From an uncultured Candidatus Saccharibacteria bacterium (lineage in GTDB: Bacteria > Patescibacteriota > Saccharimonadia > Saccharimonadales > Saccharimonadaceae): DNA of 64,000 nucleotides. The stretch is taken from positions 124,001-188,000 of the forward strand of contig CAMIMA010000002.1 in assembly GCA_946222675.1 (NCBI GenBank). The letters run 5' to 3'. The notes beneath the pieces were generated by a model. The model saw only the letters and a program-made list of their open reading frames with translations, ran no database searches and was not told the DNA's origin. Position 1 is the stretch's first letter; each line of letters begins with the position of its first letter. This document shows, piece after piece, positions 49,208-57,924 of the stretch. Position numbers and translations under genes: made by a program.

Positions 49208-49258
49208 AAAGTATCGTTTGATCGCACCTTACCGTTATCACAAAAGGAGGAGATAACT

Positions 49259-49822
49259 ATGCAGTCAAATCACCCGCTTAGCCGGCTAATGCGCAATGTT
49301 CATAAGCTCTTTGAGCGCGAAGATTCGGGCATTAAGCACGGCGCCGAGGCGCACACTAGAGAGTCACTCTCCGCCTGCCACAGCTTGGTTTACGACAAGC
49401 GTCACCACCGCAATTCGCGCTTTGTCCGCGTATTTGTTGACTGCCCAGCGGTCAACATTAAATATTGCGTTGACGACATCGCCAAAGATTACCCAGAGTT
49501 CACCACCATCCTTGATGGTATCGACCTCGAGAGTTGCAAGCAAAAGGCCACCGCCTTTATGCCAAGTGACGACTTCTTGCGTGCCCTGTCGACAGACATT
49601 GATAACTGCGCCATGGATTATCCAAAGCGCCTCGCAAGGCAGCTAGACCCTGCCATGTGCCTCTATTTGCAAGTACCAAAAAAGTACACTGCAAACGGCC
49701 ACGGCGCCGAGTTGATTTATCTCACTTCGTTTGGCAACAACGCGCGACTCGCCGTAGTCGTCTTACTTGACCCAATCGAATCAGATAACAACCACACCGT
49801 TTACTACTGGAAAACCATGTGA
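49259..49822 (+). CDS. Hypothetical cytoplasmic protein
   Basis: 187 residues from ATG 49259 (MQSNHPLSRLMRN), preceded by the strong AAAGGAGGAG. The frame is open back to 49022 but the promoter sits in that extension. Composition is mixed with several Cys and His; strand-rich segments such as FVRVFVDCPAVNIKYCV and ARLAVVVLLDPIES resemble the strand-D pattern of the array proteins only loosely. No signal peptide or membrane helix. Not recognised. A clean terminator follows. Confidence 0.65.
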   Translation: MQSNHPLSRLMRNVHKLFEREDSGIKHGAEAHTRESLSACHSLVYDKRHHRNSRFVRVFVDCPAVNIKYCVDDIAKDYPEFTTILDGIDLESCKQKATAFMPSDDFLRALSTDIDNCAMDYPKRLARQLDPAMCLYLQVPKKYTANGHGAELIYLTSFGNNARLAVVVLLDPIESDNNHTVYYWKTM

Positions 49823-49836
49823 TAACTTAACTTAAT

Positions 49837-49864
49837 AGGCGCTACCATCGTAGCGCCTTTATTT
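49837..49864 (+). terminator. Terminator of the 49259 gene
   Basis: AGGCGCTAC/GTAGCGCCT, loop catc, then T-rich. Confidence 0.9.
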
Positions 49865-49880
49865 TTGCTCTAATTTATAA

Positions 49881-50336
49881 CTATAGCAATGAGACAATCG
49901 TGTACTGTCGCTCGCCCTTCGGGGTCTTGATAGTCACAGTGTCGCCCACCTTCTTGCCTAGCAAAGCTGAACCAAGTGGTGACTCGTGGCTGATTTTGTT
50001 GTTGAGCGGGTCGGCCTCGATCGCGCCCACCAGCTGGTACTCAGTCTGAACGCCGTTGCTCTCCACCGTCAAGGTGTCACCAAGGCTAACCGTACCGTCG
50101 CCATCAGAGGCGATAATCTTCGCGCCCTTCAAAATCTCTTCAATCTCCGCGATACGGCTCTCCACACGGTTCTGGTGCTCACGAGCTGAAGTGTACTCAG
50201 CATTCTCTGAAAGGTCGCCTTGAGCGCGCGCAGTAGCAATTTCTTCTGCCACGTCTGGGCGCGAATCAATCAAGCTCTTGAGTTCGTCTTCAAGTTCCCG
50301 CTTACCAGCGGCCGTAATGTGAAAAATTTTCTTCAT
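49881..50336 (-). CDS. greA: Transcript cleavage factor GreA
   Basis: Rescues backtracked RNA polymerase. 151 residues. The N-terminal coiled coil includes the basic/acidic tip (ARAQGDLSENAEYTSAREHQNRVESRI), and the C-terminal FKBP-like domain ends SPLGSALLGKKVGDTVTIKTPKGERQYTI, a textbook GreA end. ATG 50336 follows AGGAGGAG. Lies just after proS on the same strand and may be co-transcribed with it. Confidence 0.95.
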   Translation of the reverse strand: MKKIFHITAAGKRELEDELKSLIDSRPDVAEEIATARAQGDLSENAEYTSAREHQNRVESRIAEIEEILKGAKIIASDGDGTVSLGDTLTVESNGVQTEYQLVGAIEADPLNNKISHESPLGSALLGKKVGDTVTIKTPKGERQYTIVSLL

Positions 50337-50347
50337 TTCTCCTCCTT

Positions 50348-51598
50348 CTACTTCTTAGTCAATCGTTCAACTAACTCGCTCACCGTCAACGCTTCAGCGT
50401 CGGCTGCCGTACGAGCTTTGTATTCTACCTTATCTGCCGCCACAGTCTTTGGACTAATCACCACGCGATGCGGGATACCCATCAAGTCACCGTCGGCAAA
50501 CTTCTCACCTGGGCGAGCGTCGCGGTCATCCCACAACACTTCAATACCCTTGGACTGCAATAAATTATACACCGATTCGGCCGATTTTTGTACTGGCTCA
50601 CTGTCGCCAATCGATACGAGGTATACGCGATACGGCGCAATGTTGTCTGGCCACACGAGGCCGCGGTCGTCGGAAAATAGCTCGGCAATCACGCCCATCA
50701 CGCGGGTCACGCCAATACCGTACGAACCGTACCAGAATGGCTTCGGCTGGTTGTCTTGGTCCATAAAAGTGATACCCATCTGTTCCGCCTTGTCAGTGCC
50801 AAAGTTGAAGATGTTGCCCACCTCGGCGCTGCGGACACGCTCTAGCTTGCTCTTATCGAGGCCCAGCTCTGCCGCCGCGTCGTCCAGCACCTCTTCATTG
50901 ACGGCGATGTTGCGCGCGCGGTCTAGGTAAAGCCAGTCTTCGCCGGCGTCACAAATAGTCTGGAACTCGTGACTGAACTTAGTGAAGGCGCCACCAGAGG
51001 CGAAAGTTACGTAAGTCTGGTCGCCAATGCCAAGACGGTCGTACACTCGCAAATACGCCTGCTTGACTTCTTCGTAGAAGCGGTCGAGGTCCTCTTTGGT
51101 CGCGTGCACACTGTACATGTCACTCATCAGGAACTCGCGGCCGCGCATAATGCCTGCCTTGGCGCGCAATTCGTTGCGCAACTTGGTCTGGAACTGGTGC
51201 ACCGCCACTGGTAAGTCTTTATAGCTGTGAACATATTCACGAAGCATGTTCATAATCGGCTCCTCGTGTGACCAAGCAAGACCAATATCTTCACCCGTTT
51301 GCAACTTCGTCTTGAACCAGATGTCCACCACCTTGTCGTCCCACCGCGTGGTAGTCTCCCACAACGCTTTTGGCTGCAAGTGAGTCATCAGCAATTCCTG
51401 CCCGCCAACCTTGGTCAGCTCGTCGCGAATAATCGCCTTTATCTTTTCGAGCGTGCGTAGCCCCAGTGGCAAGAAGGCGTATACCCCTGCCATCTCTTTA
51501 TGAACGAACCCCGCGCGGATGAGCAGCTGAGCATTCAATGAAGTCTCGTCTGCTGGCACCGTTTTGCTCGTCTTGGTAAATAATTCAGTGCGTTTCAT
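50348..51598 (-). CDS. proS: Prolyl-tRNA synthetase, short form without editing insertion
   Basis: 416 residues from ATG 51598 (MKRTELFTKTSKTVP). Class II motifs: AGVYAFLPLGLRTLEKI (motif 1 region), AGIMRGREFLMSDMYS (motif 2), and FWYGSYGIGVTRVMGVIAE (motif 3). The anticodon-binding domain is at the C-terminus (VYLVSIGDSEPVQKSAESVY). Standard bacterial ProRS is about 570 residues because of an inserted YbaK-type domain that removes mischarged Ala; that insertion is absent here. TAAAAT (51606-51611) lies seven bases before the ATG. Confidence 0.95.
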   Translation of the reverse strand: MKRTELFTKTSKTVPADETSLNAQLLIRAGFVHKEMAGVYAFLPLGLRTLEKIKAIIRDELTKVGGQELLMTHLQPKALWETTTRWDDKVVDIWFKTKLQTGEDIGLAWSHEEPIMNMLREYVHSYKDLPVAVHQFQTKLRNELRAKAGIMRGREFLMSDMYSVHATKEDLDRFYEEVKQAYLRVYDRLGIGDQTYVTFASGGAFTKFSHEFQTICDAGEDWLYLDRARNIAVNEEVLDDAAAELGLDKSKLERVRSAEVGNIFNFGTDKAEQMGITFMDQDNQPKPFWYGSYGIGVTRVMGVIAELFSDDRGLVWPDNIAPYRVYLVSIGDSEPVQKSAESVYNLLQSKGIEVLWDDRDARPGEKFADGDLMGIPHRVVISPKTVAADKVEYKARTAADAEALTVSELVERLTKK

Positions 51599-51641
51599 GC
51601 TTTCCATTTTAGCACATCTACCCATGTCTTGGCTAGCCTGT

Positions 51642-52457
51642 TTAGTGCAGAAGCGCTATCTGTAGCGTCAGCGCAATCGTGTTGCACATCATATGTAGAA
51701 AAATGCCCGAGTAAATCTGGCCAGTCTTCTCGCGCATGTAGCAGTTGCACATCGACAGCATAAAGGTCACCATGCCTGCCGCCACTTGGCCATGCGCCAT
51801 ACCAAATACCAATGAAACCCAGAGCATGGCGTTGGCCACCCCTACTACACGGCGTAGCTTGGTGTACAAAAAGCCACGGAAGATAATCTCTTCAGCAATT
51901 GGCGCTAACACCGCCACTGAAATGTATAGTATTAAGATTATCACCAGCTGGTTTGAGGCCAACATGCCAGCCAACCCCAACGGGCCGTCGCTAGTCACAA
52001 TACGCTGCTTCTCACTCGCCAAATCCGGCGCAAACAGTGACAGCACAAACCCCGCAAACATAATCGCTGCGTAATATGGCAAGATAGCCTTCACTGTCAG
52101 AGCAGCGTCCGAGGCGCGCGGCGGGCGGCCAATGCCGAGCTCAGGCATCAACTTTACTGGATGACGGCGCAACTTGTGCCAGAGGTACGGGCCGCCAATC
52201 ATCAGCGTAAGTGAGATAACATAATCAACTAATTGCAAAGCAATTGGGCTAGAAACGGTCTTGTACTGCGCTAAAGTTGAAGCCACGGCTTCACCGCAAG
52301 AGATACAGGTCATCACCCAAATCACCCACAGCAGTACGCGCCAGAACTTCGACCAGTAAACACGCAAGGTACGCACCGCGCGGTCGGCGGAATCTTCACT
52401 CTGCGACGCGACGGGCGACTTGAGCTGACGCCATTTATTTGAATAACTTGCAAACAT
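51642..52457 (-). CDS. CPBP family intramembrane metalloprotease
   Basis: 271 residues, about eight hydrophobic segments. The CPBP (Abi/Rce1-like) motifs are visible: EEIIFRGFLYTKLRR (motif 1, Glu-Glu and Arg), and FGMAHGQ (motif 2, His). A C-terminal NTIALTL segment supplies the Asn/Asp position. Such proteins process or protect small peptides at the membrane; the substrate is not deducible. Overlaps the end of rseP by 23 nt on the same strand. Confidence 0.85.
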   Translation of the reverse strand: MFASYSNKWRQLKSPVASQSEDSADRAVRTLRVYWSKFWRVLLWVIWVMTCISCGEAVASTLAQYKTVSSPIALQLVDYVISLTLMIGGPYLWHKLRRHPVKLMPELGIGRPPRASDAALTVKAILPYYAAIMFAGFVLSLFAPDLASEKQRIVTSDGPLGLAGMLASNQLVIILILYISVAVLAPIAEEIIFRGFLYTKLRRVVGVANAMLWVSLVFGMAHGQVAAGMVTFMLSMCNCYMREKTGQIYSGIFLHMMCNTIALTLQIALLH

Positions 52458-53589
52458 CGACTAGTGTCACCAAAATCATTAAACCGAACAACGAGAGCAT
52501 GCCGTAGCCAACAATTTTCTCTTCCTTTTCCTTCGTCAGCGGGCGCTTCAGCGCGTGATACGCCCAAGTAAGGTAGCAGCGGCCGCCGTCCAACCCCGGT
52601 ATCGGTAGCAGGTTCATTACCGCCAGCGACACCGCAATCATGCCAGAAATATAGAGCAAAATACTCGGGCCGCTCGCCATGGCGGTTGGGAAGATAACGC
52701 CCAAGATGCCAATTGGCCCAGCTACGCCTTGCGCCACCGAAGCTAACCGTCCGCCGGCGCCGGCGCCCGTCACCATTCCCCAGAGGCCAGTGAAGAGATT
52801 GCCAATCATGCCGAAGATGCCCGCGATGGTAAGCCACATCAACTGCAAGGTGTCGATAAAGCCCACTAGCGGCGCGCTCCACGTGGCGCGAATCGTCGCC
52901 GGCTTGCTATCTGAGGTTGCAATGCCGAGTATGCCGTGGCCGGCGGTCGCTTGTGCTGGCAGCTGCAACTTGAACGACTTATCAGCGTTGCCCCGCCGCA
53001 CCACCAGGTTGAGTTCCTTGCCCGCCAAGTTGCGCACTAGCTGCGGCACTTCGCTTGAATACTCGACCTTCGTGCCGTTGATACTCAGCACGTGGTCACC
53101 CTTCTGCACGCCGGCATGCGCTGCCACCGTGTCTTTCATTACCTCAACCACTGAAACTTCGCCCGCCGTACCGTGGTAGTCTTCCTTCATGGCGAACTGG
53201 TCAGGCACGAGCTTTGGCATCCCAAAAAGCGCCAAAATAGCAAAAATTACCACCGCCGTCCAGAAGTTCATCCACACACCAGCAAGCAAAATCTTGGTCT
53301 TCGCCCAAAGGCTGGCGGCACCGTAACTGCGTGGCTCTTTGGCGTCGTCGCTCTCGCCCTTCATCCGGCAAAAGCCGCCCAGTGGCAGCCAGTTTAGGGT
53401 AATTTTAGTCCCCTTGTACTCGCCAATTTGGCACGCGCGTGGCGGAAAGCCAATACCAAACTCCTCAACTTCAACGCCGTTCCGAATGGCAGCAATGGCA
53501 TGGCCGAGCTCGTGAATCACCACGAGAATCACCAATATAATCAGCCCTACAATCGCCCCTAAGATAATCTGCCACCAAGCTAAATTCAT
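52435..53589 (-). CDS. rseP: Site-2 metalloprotease RseP family
   Basis: Regulated intramembrane proteolysis. 384 residues. Zinc site HELGH (residues 26-30, in VVIHELGHAIAA) in the first membrane helix, a PDZ domain around residues 130-215 (GVQKGDHVLSINGTKVE), and the second catalytic motif NLLPIPGLDGGR in the third helix. Start ATG 53589 follows AGGAGGG. In other bacteria this gene also sits next to uppS and frr, as here (frr, uppS, rseP in transcription order). Confidence 0.95.
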   Translation of the reverse strand: MNLAWWQIILGAIVGLIILVILVVIHELGHAIAAIRNGVEVEEFGIGFPPRACQIGEYKGTKITLNWLPLGGFCRMKGESDDAKEPRSYGAASLWAKTKILLAGVWMNFWTAVVIFAILALFGMPKLVPDQFAMKEDYHGTAGEVSVVEVMKDTVAAHAGVQKGDHVLSINGTKVEYSSEVPQLVRNLAGKELNLVVRRGNADKSFKLQLPAQATAGHGILGIATSDSKPATIRATWSAPLVGFIDTLQLMWLTIAGIFGMIGNLFTGLWGMVTGAGAGGRLASVAQGVAGPIGILGVIFPTAMASGPSILLYISGMIAVSLAVMNLLPIPGLDGGRCYLTWAYHALKRPLTKEKEEKIVGYGMLSLFGLMILVTLVDVCKLFK

Positions 53590-53634
53590 TTCCCTCCTAA
53601 TTAATCAAATTCTATTATAACACAAGCGAGTTAA

Positions 53635-54333
53635 TTATTTGCCAAATCGGCGTTGCCGCCGCGCATACTCAGCCAAGCAATCGTCCAGCAGCGCCGGCGT
53701 CATCTCTGGCCAGTTAACCTTGACGAACAAAAATTCGGCGTAAGCGAGGCGCCACAGCATAAAGCCACTGACCCGCTCCTCACCACTGGTGCGCACCACG
53801 AAGTCAAGCGGCGGCAGCTCAGGGTGGTAAATGGCTTGCGCCACCGTCTGCGGCGTGATGGTTTGCGGGTCAAGCTTGCCCGCCTGCGCCTCAGCTGCAA
53901 GCTGGCGCGCAGCGTCGGCAATCTCCTGCTGCCCACCGTAATTAAAGCACAGTGCCAGCGTAGTGCCGGTGTTAGCCTTTGAATCGGCTTCGGCAGCAGC
54001 GATGGCGCGCAAAATTGGCTGGCCGACGTGGTCTTTACTGCCTAGAAAGATAATCTTAAAGCCGTCCCGTATCATTTGCTTGAGTTCGTGCTGAAACGCC
54101 TGTAAAAACAGGCGCATCAGATAGTCCACCTCTGGCTTGCTGCGCTGCCAATTCTCCGTGGAAAAGATGTAGGCGCTGACATACGGAATCTGGCGGTCGC
54201 GGGCAACATACGCCATTTGCTTTAGCACCTCAAACCCGCGCTTATGCCCCTGCTCGGTCGTCAAGCCGCGAGCACGCGCCCAACGGCGGTTACCGTCCAC
54301 GATGAACCCAATATGCTGCGGTACGTCGGCCAT
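53635..54333 (-). CDS. uppS: Undecaprenyl diphosphate synthase
   Basis: Makes the C55 lipid carrier for cell-wall synthesis. 232 residues. HIGFIVDGNRRWARARGL carries the catalytic Asp; SAYIFSTENWQRSKPEV and VRTSGEERVSGFMLWRLAYAEFLF are the other two signature blocks. Its start lies eight bases after the frr stop, so frr and uppS form an operon. The pairing with the dcw cluster elsewhere in the window completes the lipid II supply chain. Confidence 0.96.
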   Translation of the reverse strand: MADVPQHIGFIVDGNRRWARARGLTTEQGHKRGFEVLKQMAYVARDRQIPYVSAYIFSTENWQRSKPEVDYLMRLFLQAFQHELKQMIRDGFKIIFLGSKDHVGQPILRAIAAAEADSKANTGTTLALCFNYGGQQEIADAARQLAAEAQAGKLDPQTITPQTVAQAIYHPELPPLDFVVRTSGEERVSGFMLWRLAYAEFLFVKVNWPEMTPALLDDCLAEYARRQRRFGK

Positions 54334-54341
54334 GGCTACCT

Positions 54342-54893
54342 CTAAACTGTCATGATTTCAGTTTGCTTGTCGGCAGCAAGGCTAGTGAGCTTCGCAACCG
54401 TCTTGTTGAGGCTGTCGTCAATGCCCGCCTCAAGGCGCTTCTGGTCGTCTTCGCCAATTTCCTTGGCTTGCTTGGCAGCCTTGATGGCTTTGCGAGCTTC
54501 GTCGCGGATGCTACGTAAGGCAATCTTCGACTCTTCTACCTTGGCATCGACTTGGCGCGAAATCTCCTTGCGGCGCTCCTCAGTGAGCGGTGGGATTGGC
54601 ACGCGTACATTGCGGCCGTCGTCGCTTGGGTTAAAGCCCAAACTTGGGTCGCTGCTGATGGCCTTTGAGATGGCCTGCACGTTGGCGACGTCAAATGGGG
54701 TCACCAAAATCTGCGTGGCCTCTTTAGCTGTGATGCTAGCCACTTGGTTGAGCGGCATCTTAGTGCCGTAAACCTCAACCCGCACGCCACTTAGCATGTC
54801 TGGGTGAGCACGACCGGTGCGCACCTTCTTTAATTCTTCTGCGAAGTGCTCTGCTACCCCCGCAAATTTTTCCTCGTAAATACTAGTATCCAT
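54342..54893 (-). CDS. frr: Ribosome recycling factor
   Basis: Splits post-termination ribosomes together with EF-G. 183 residues, all-helical with the family pattern: EELKKVRTGRAHPDMLSGVRVEVYGTKMPLNQVASI, then PFDVANVQAISKAI, then NVRVPIPPLTEERRKEISR, then IRDEARKAIK. ATG 54893 is preceded by AGGAG; TATAAT lies just upstream of that site. Confidence 0.97.
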   Translation of the reverse strand: MDTSIYEEKFAGVAEHFAEELKKVRTGRAHPDMLSGVRVEVYGTKMPLNQVASITAKEATQILVTPFDVANVQAISKAISSDPSLGFNPSDDGRNVRVPIPPLTEERRKEISRQVDAKVEESKIALRSIRDEARKAIKAAKQAKEIGEDDQKRLEAGIDDSLNKTVAKLTSLAADKQTEIMTV

Positions 54894-54924
54894 ATACTCC
54901 TATTATATCACACCGCACGCAGAC

Positions 54925-55359
54925 TTAATGTTTGTAGGCAGTAAGCTTCGCGTCAATATATAAAACAAAAAATACATTGTCTCGTCGAAAGCCAATCAAG
55001 CGACATTTTTGCGAAGAAAAGCGCGCCACTATAAACTTTTTGACATCATCCGTTACACCTCTAGGACGCAACTTTGTTTCAGCGCGTTCCATCATCTCAA
55101 ACCCACTCCGCTTCGGAGCCGTTATGAGTGTCGTCCAAGTTGACTGCGTAATTAGCACCAGCTTGCTCAACAAATTCGCCCGATGGTCTTTCGTGAGACT
55201 TTTATCATCCAAATCGTAACCTTTTTGTAAATACTGGAATGACACTAAAACATAGTCGTTATCATCCTGTGAATTCAACAAATCGGGCGATATGATGTCA
55301 CCACTGTTATTAGCGCGCTGATACGCATTACTAAGACGGCTGGAGTAGCTTACTGGCAT
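54925..55359 (-). CDS. Putative toxin partner of the Panacea antitoxin
   Basis: 144 residues. Strand-rich C-terminus IVARFSSQKCRLIGFRRDNVFFVLYIDAKLTAYKH, and a central region with WTTLITAPKRSGFEMMERAE. It starts inside the upstream antitoxin gene (10-nt overlap), the usual arrangement for a toxin-antitoxin pair. Panacea antitoxins neutralise many unrelated toxins, so the mode of action cannot be inferred from the partner. I do not recognise the toxin fold. Confidence 0.65.
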   Translation of the reverse strand: MPVSYSSRLSNAYQRANNSGDIISPDLLNSQDDNDYVLVSFQYLQKGYDLDDKSLTKDHRANLLSKLVLITQSTWTTLITAPKRSGFEMMERAETKLRPRGVTDDVKKFIVARFSSQKCRLIGFRRDNVFFVLYIDAKLTAYKH

Positions 55360-55820
55360 ACCGGAATATTGCAGTATCTTGCCTTAAAGAATTTCTCAAT
55401 TGAGGCCCTTGGTATCGTGTCGTTAATGTTGACGTCCTTCCAAGGCTCCTCGGCGTGCGTCATGTCGCGTAACTTCCAAGCCGAAAACTGGCCAAAGGTC
55501 TTGTATACCGAAGCAATGACGCCTAGTTGTTCGTCGCTGAATTTATCTTCCACCGAGCCAGTCACGGGTGGCAGCTCAACTTGATTCCGGCCGAACTGCT
55601 TAAGCTCGTTATACAGCCGAACTATCACCGGCCCGTACTGCCATGCTACAAAATCATCCTCAAACATCGGCTCGTCGAGCTTGGCTAGCGCCACGCCCTG
55701 TACGTAATAGAGCAACTTTTGCGCCTTGAGATTAGTAATAACGTCACCCGAGTCTTCATCGATAGACTGTAACTCTAGTAATACCCGTAAAACATCCTCT
55801 GGCGTTATCATCTTACTCAT
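55350..55820 (-). CDS. Panacea-domain (DUF4065/SocA-like) antitoxin
   Basis: 156 residues. ITNLKAQKLLYYVQGVALAKLDEPMFEDDFVAWQYGPVIVRLYNELKQFG is the hallmark of the Panacea (DUF4065, SocA/GepA) domain. The second half (AWKLRDMTHAEEPWKDVNINDTIPRASIEKFF) is also typical. SD AAGGAG and a minus-strand TATAAT (55846-55851) lie upstream. Known members act as antitoxins or as proteolytic adaptors. With the overlapping downstream gene it forms a two-gene operon. Confidence 0.85.
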   Translation of the reverse strand: MSKMITPEDVLRVLLELQSIDEDSGDVITNLKAQKLLYYVQGVALAKLDEPMFEDDFVAWQYGPVIVRLYNELKQFGRNQVELPPVTGSVEDKFSDEQLGVIASVYKTFGQFSAWKLRDMTHAEEPWKDVNINDTIPRASIEKFFKARYCNIPVCQ

Positions 55821-55904
55821 TGGCTAGCTCCTTTGTTATGTACCCATTATAACATATGCGCTTATATTTTATAGGCACGCTGCGGGGTGTTGTATAATTT
55901 AGGT

Positions 55905-57860
55905 ATGTATTACTTGGTGTCGATGGTAGGAGACATAGGGCGCTGGAGCGGCGAGCTGACTTACACAGCAGATGAACCGCTAGAGCGCGGGCTGATTGTT
56001 GAAGTACCCGTGGGTGAAACCAAGACTCGCTTGGGCGTGGTGCTAAAGCCCGTCACCGACCCACCGCTCACCGATGCCAAGGGGCGCAAAATTAACTACA
56101 AGCCCATCTGCCGCGTGGTCTACTCCCAGCCACTGCCCGCTGCCTTGGTCGACTTGCAACAATGGTTGCGCGACTACTACGCCGTCAACGGCGGCGCGGC
56201 ATGGCAAACCATGCTGCCCACGCGCTTGAACCGCAAACGCATCAAACCTTACATCGAGCCGGCGCCACAACCGCTAACTACGCCACCTCTCAACGCGGCG
56301 CAACAAGCCGCCGTCCAGCAAATTCTCGCCCAAACCGGCACTAGTCTACTCCACGGCATCACCGGCAGTGGTAAAACCAACGTCTACAAGGCCGTGGCGC
56401 AAGCGACTTTGCAACGCGGGCAGTCGGTGATTATCTTGGTACCCGAAATTGCCCTCACCGCCCAGCTAGTGGCGGAGTTCCGCCAGACCTTCCCGCACGT
56501 AGTAACCGTCCACTCTGCCCTAACCGCCGCCGAAAAAGTCATCATCTGGCACTACATTTTGACCGCCACCGAACCGCTGGTCGTAGTAGGACCACGCTCT
56601 GCCCTTTTCATGCCCGTGCAACATCTCGGGCTGATTGTGGTGGATGAGTGCCACGAGCCGTCATATAAGCAAGACTCCGCGCCGCGTTACCTCACTTCTA
56701 CCGTCGCCAGCCAGCTACGCCAACTCACCGGCGCGCGGCTAGTTCTAGGCTCCGCCACACCGTCCATCACCGACTACTACCTTGCGCAGCACTTCCAGCG
56801 GCCAATTATTGAGCTCAACCAGCTCGCTCGCCCCGGCGCCGTGCCGCCGACCGTGCAAATTGTTGACATGACGTGCCGCGACAACTTTCACACCGAGAGT
56901 CGCCTCTTATCCACGCCGCTCATCAACGCCATGTGCCAAGCGCGCGACGCCCACCGCCAAGTGCTCCTCTTTCACAATCGCCGCGGCACCGCCAGCACCA
57001 CCATGTGCCAAGACTGCGGCTGGGTGGCGCTTTGCCCGCGCTGCTACCTACCGCTCACCCTGCACCACGACCTCTTCCGACTGCGCTGCCACCTCTGTGG
57101 CTACGCCACCAAGCCCTTCCTCAAGTGCCCTGAGTGTCAGAGTATCGACATCAGAAATAAGGGTATCGGCACCAAGCGCATCGAGGAGGAGGTGCACAAA
57201 CTGTTCAAGTCCGCCACTGTGGCGCGCTTTGACAGTGACACCGCCGCGGGCGCACAAGTGCAAGACCGCTACGCCGACCTGCGCGACGGCAACATCGACA
57301 TCATCATCGGCACACAAACCATCGCCAAGGGGCTCGACCTACCCAAACTCGGCGTGGTTGGCGTAGTGCAAGCCGACGCCGGCCTTAACCTGCCCGACTT
57401 TGGCGCACACGAGCGTACCTTCCAGCTGATTGCCCAAGTCTGCGGGCGTGTGGGGCGCACTGCCGACCCGACCACGGCTATCATTCAAACCTACCAGCCA
57501 ACCGCGCCGGCCGTCACCTTCGGCGCCAAACAAGACTACGCCGGATTTTACGCCGCCGAAATTCAAGCGCGCGAGCGTGGGCACTTCCCGCCCTTCGCCT
57601 ACCTCTTAAAGCTAACTTGCACATACAAGACTGAGCGCGGCGCCGCGGGCGCCAGCAGCCGCCTTGCAAACCACCTCCGCACCGCCTACCGCGACCAGGT
57701 GGCGGTACTAGGGCCGGCGCCCAGCTTTTATGAGCGCCTCGGCGGTCAGTACACTTGGCAAATCGTAGTGCGCGCACCCCGTCGCACCACCCTGCGGCAA
57801 ATCTTGAGCGAGCTGCCACTGGGCTGGCACGCCGAACTTGACCCACTCAGCCTGCTTTAG
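55905..57860 (+). CDS. priA: Primosomal replication-restart helicase PriA
   Basis: Restarts stalled forks. 651 residues from ATG 55905 (MYYLVSMVGD); TATAAT at 55893-55898 ends six bases upstream, so probably leaderless. Walker A GITGSGKT, DEAH-type box as DECH (VVDECHEPSYKQD), and eight Cys of the paired zinc fingers (CQDCGW...CPRC...CHLC...CPEC) are all present. The helicase C-terminal motif GTQTIAKGLDLP follows. The N-terminal DNA-binding domain is shorter than in E. coli (731 residues). Confidence 0.95.
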   Translation: MYYLVSMVGDIGRWSGELTYTADEPLERGLIVEVPVGETKTRLGVVLKPVTDPPLTDAKGRKINYKPICRVVYSQPLPAALVDLQQWLRDYYAVNGGAAWQTMLPTRLNRKRIKPYIEPAPQPLTTPPLNAAQQAAVQQILAQTGTSLLHGITGSGKTNVYKAVAQATLQRGQSVIILVPEIALTAQLVAEFRQTFPHVVTVHSALTAAEKVIIWHYILTATEPLVVVGPRSALFMPVQHLGLIVVDECHEPSYKQDSAPRYLTSTVASQLRQLTGARLVLGSATPSITDYYLAQHFQRPIIELNQLARPGAVPPTVQIVDMTCRDNFHTESRLLSTPLINAMCQARDAHRQVLLFHNRRGTASTTMCQDCGWVALCPRCYLPLTLHHDLFRLRCHLCGYATKPFLKCPECQSIDIRNKGIGTKRIEEEVHKLFKSATVARFDSDTAAGAQVQDRYADLRDGNIDIIIGTQTIAKGLDLPKLGVVGVVQADAGLNLPDFGAHERTFQLIAQVCGRVGRTADPTTAIIQTYQPTAPAVTFGAKQDYAGFYAAEIQARERGHFPPFAYLLKLTCTYKTERGAAGASSRLANHLRTAYRDQVAVLGPAPSFYERLGGQYTWQIVVRAPRRTTLRQILSELPLGWHAELDPLSLL

Positions 57861-57924
57861 TCATTGCTCGGATTACCGCGGCTCATCAGTACTGGGCTGC
57901 GCTACTAAAATTTATGCGACCAGC

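Noticed and set aside
49022..49258. 79-residue N-terminal extension of the 49259 gene
   Set aside because: The promoter and a strong Shine-Dalgarno lie inside it.
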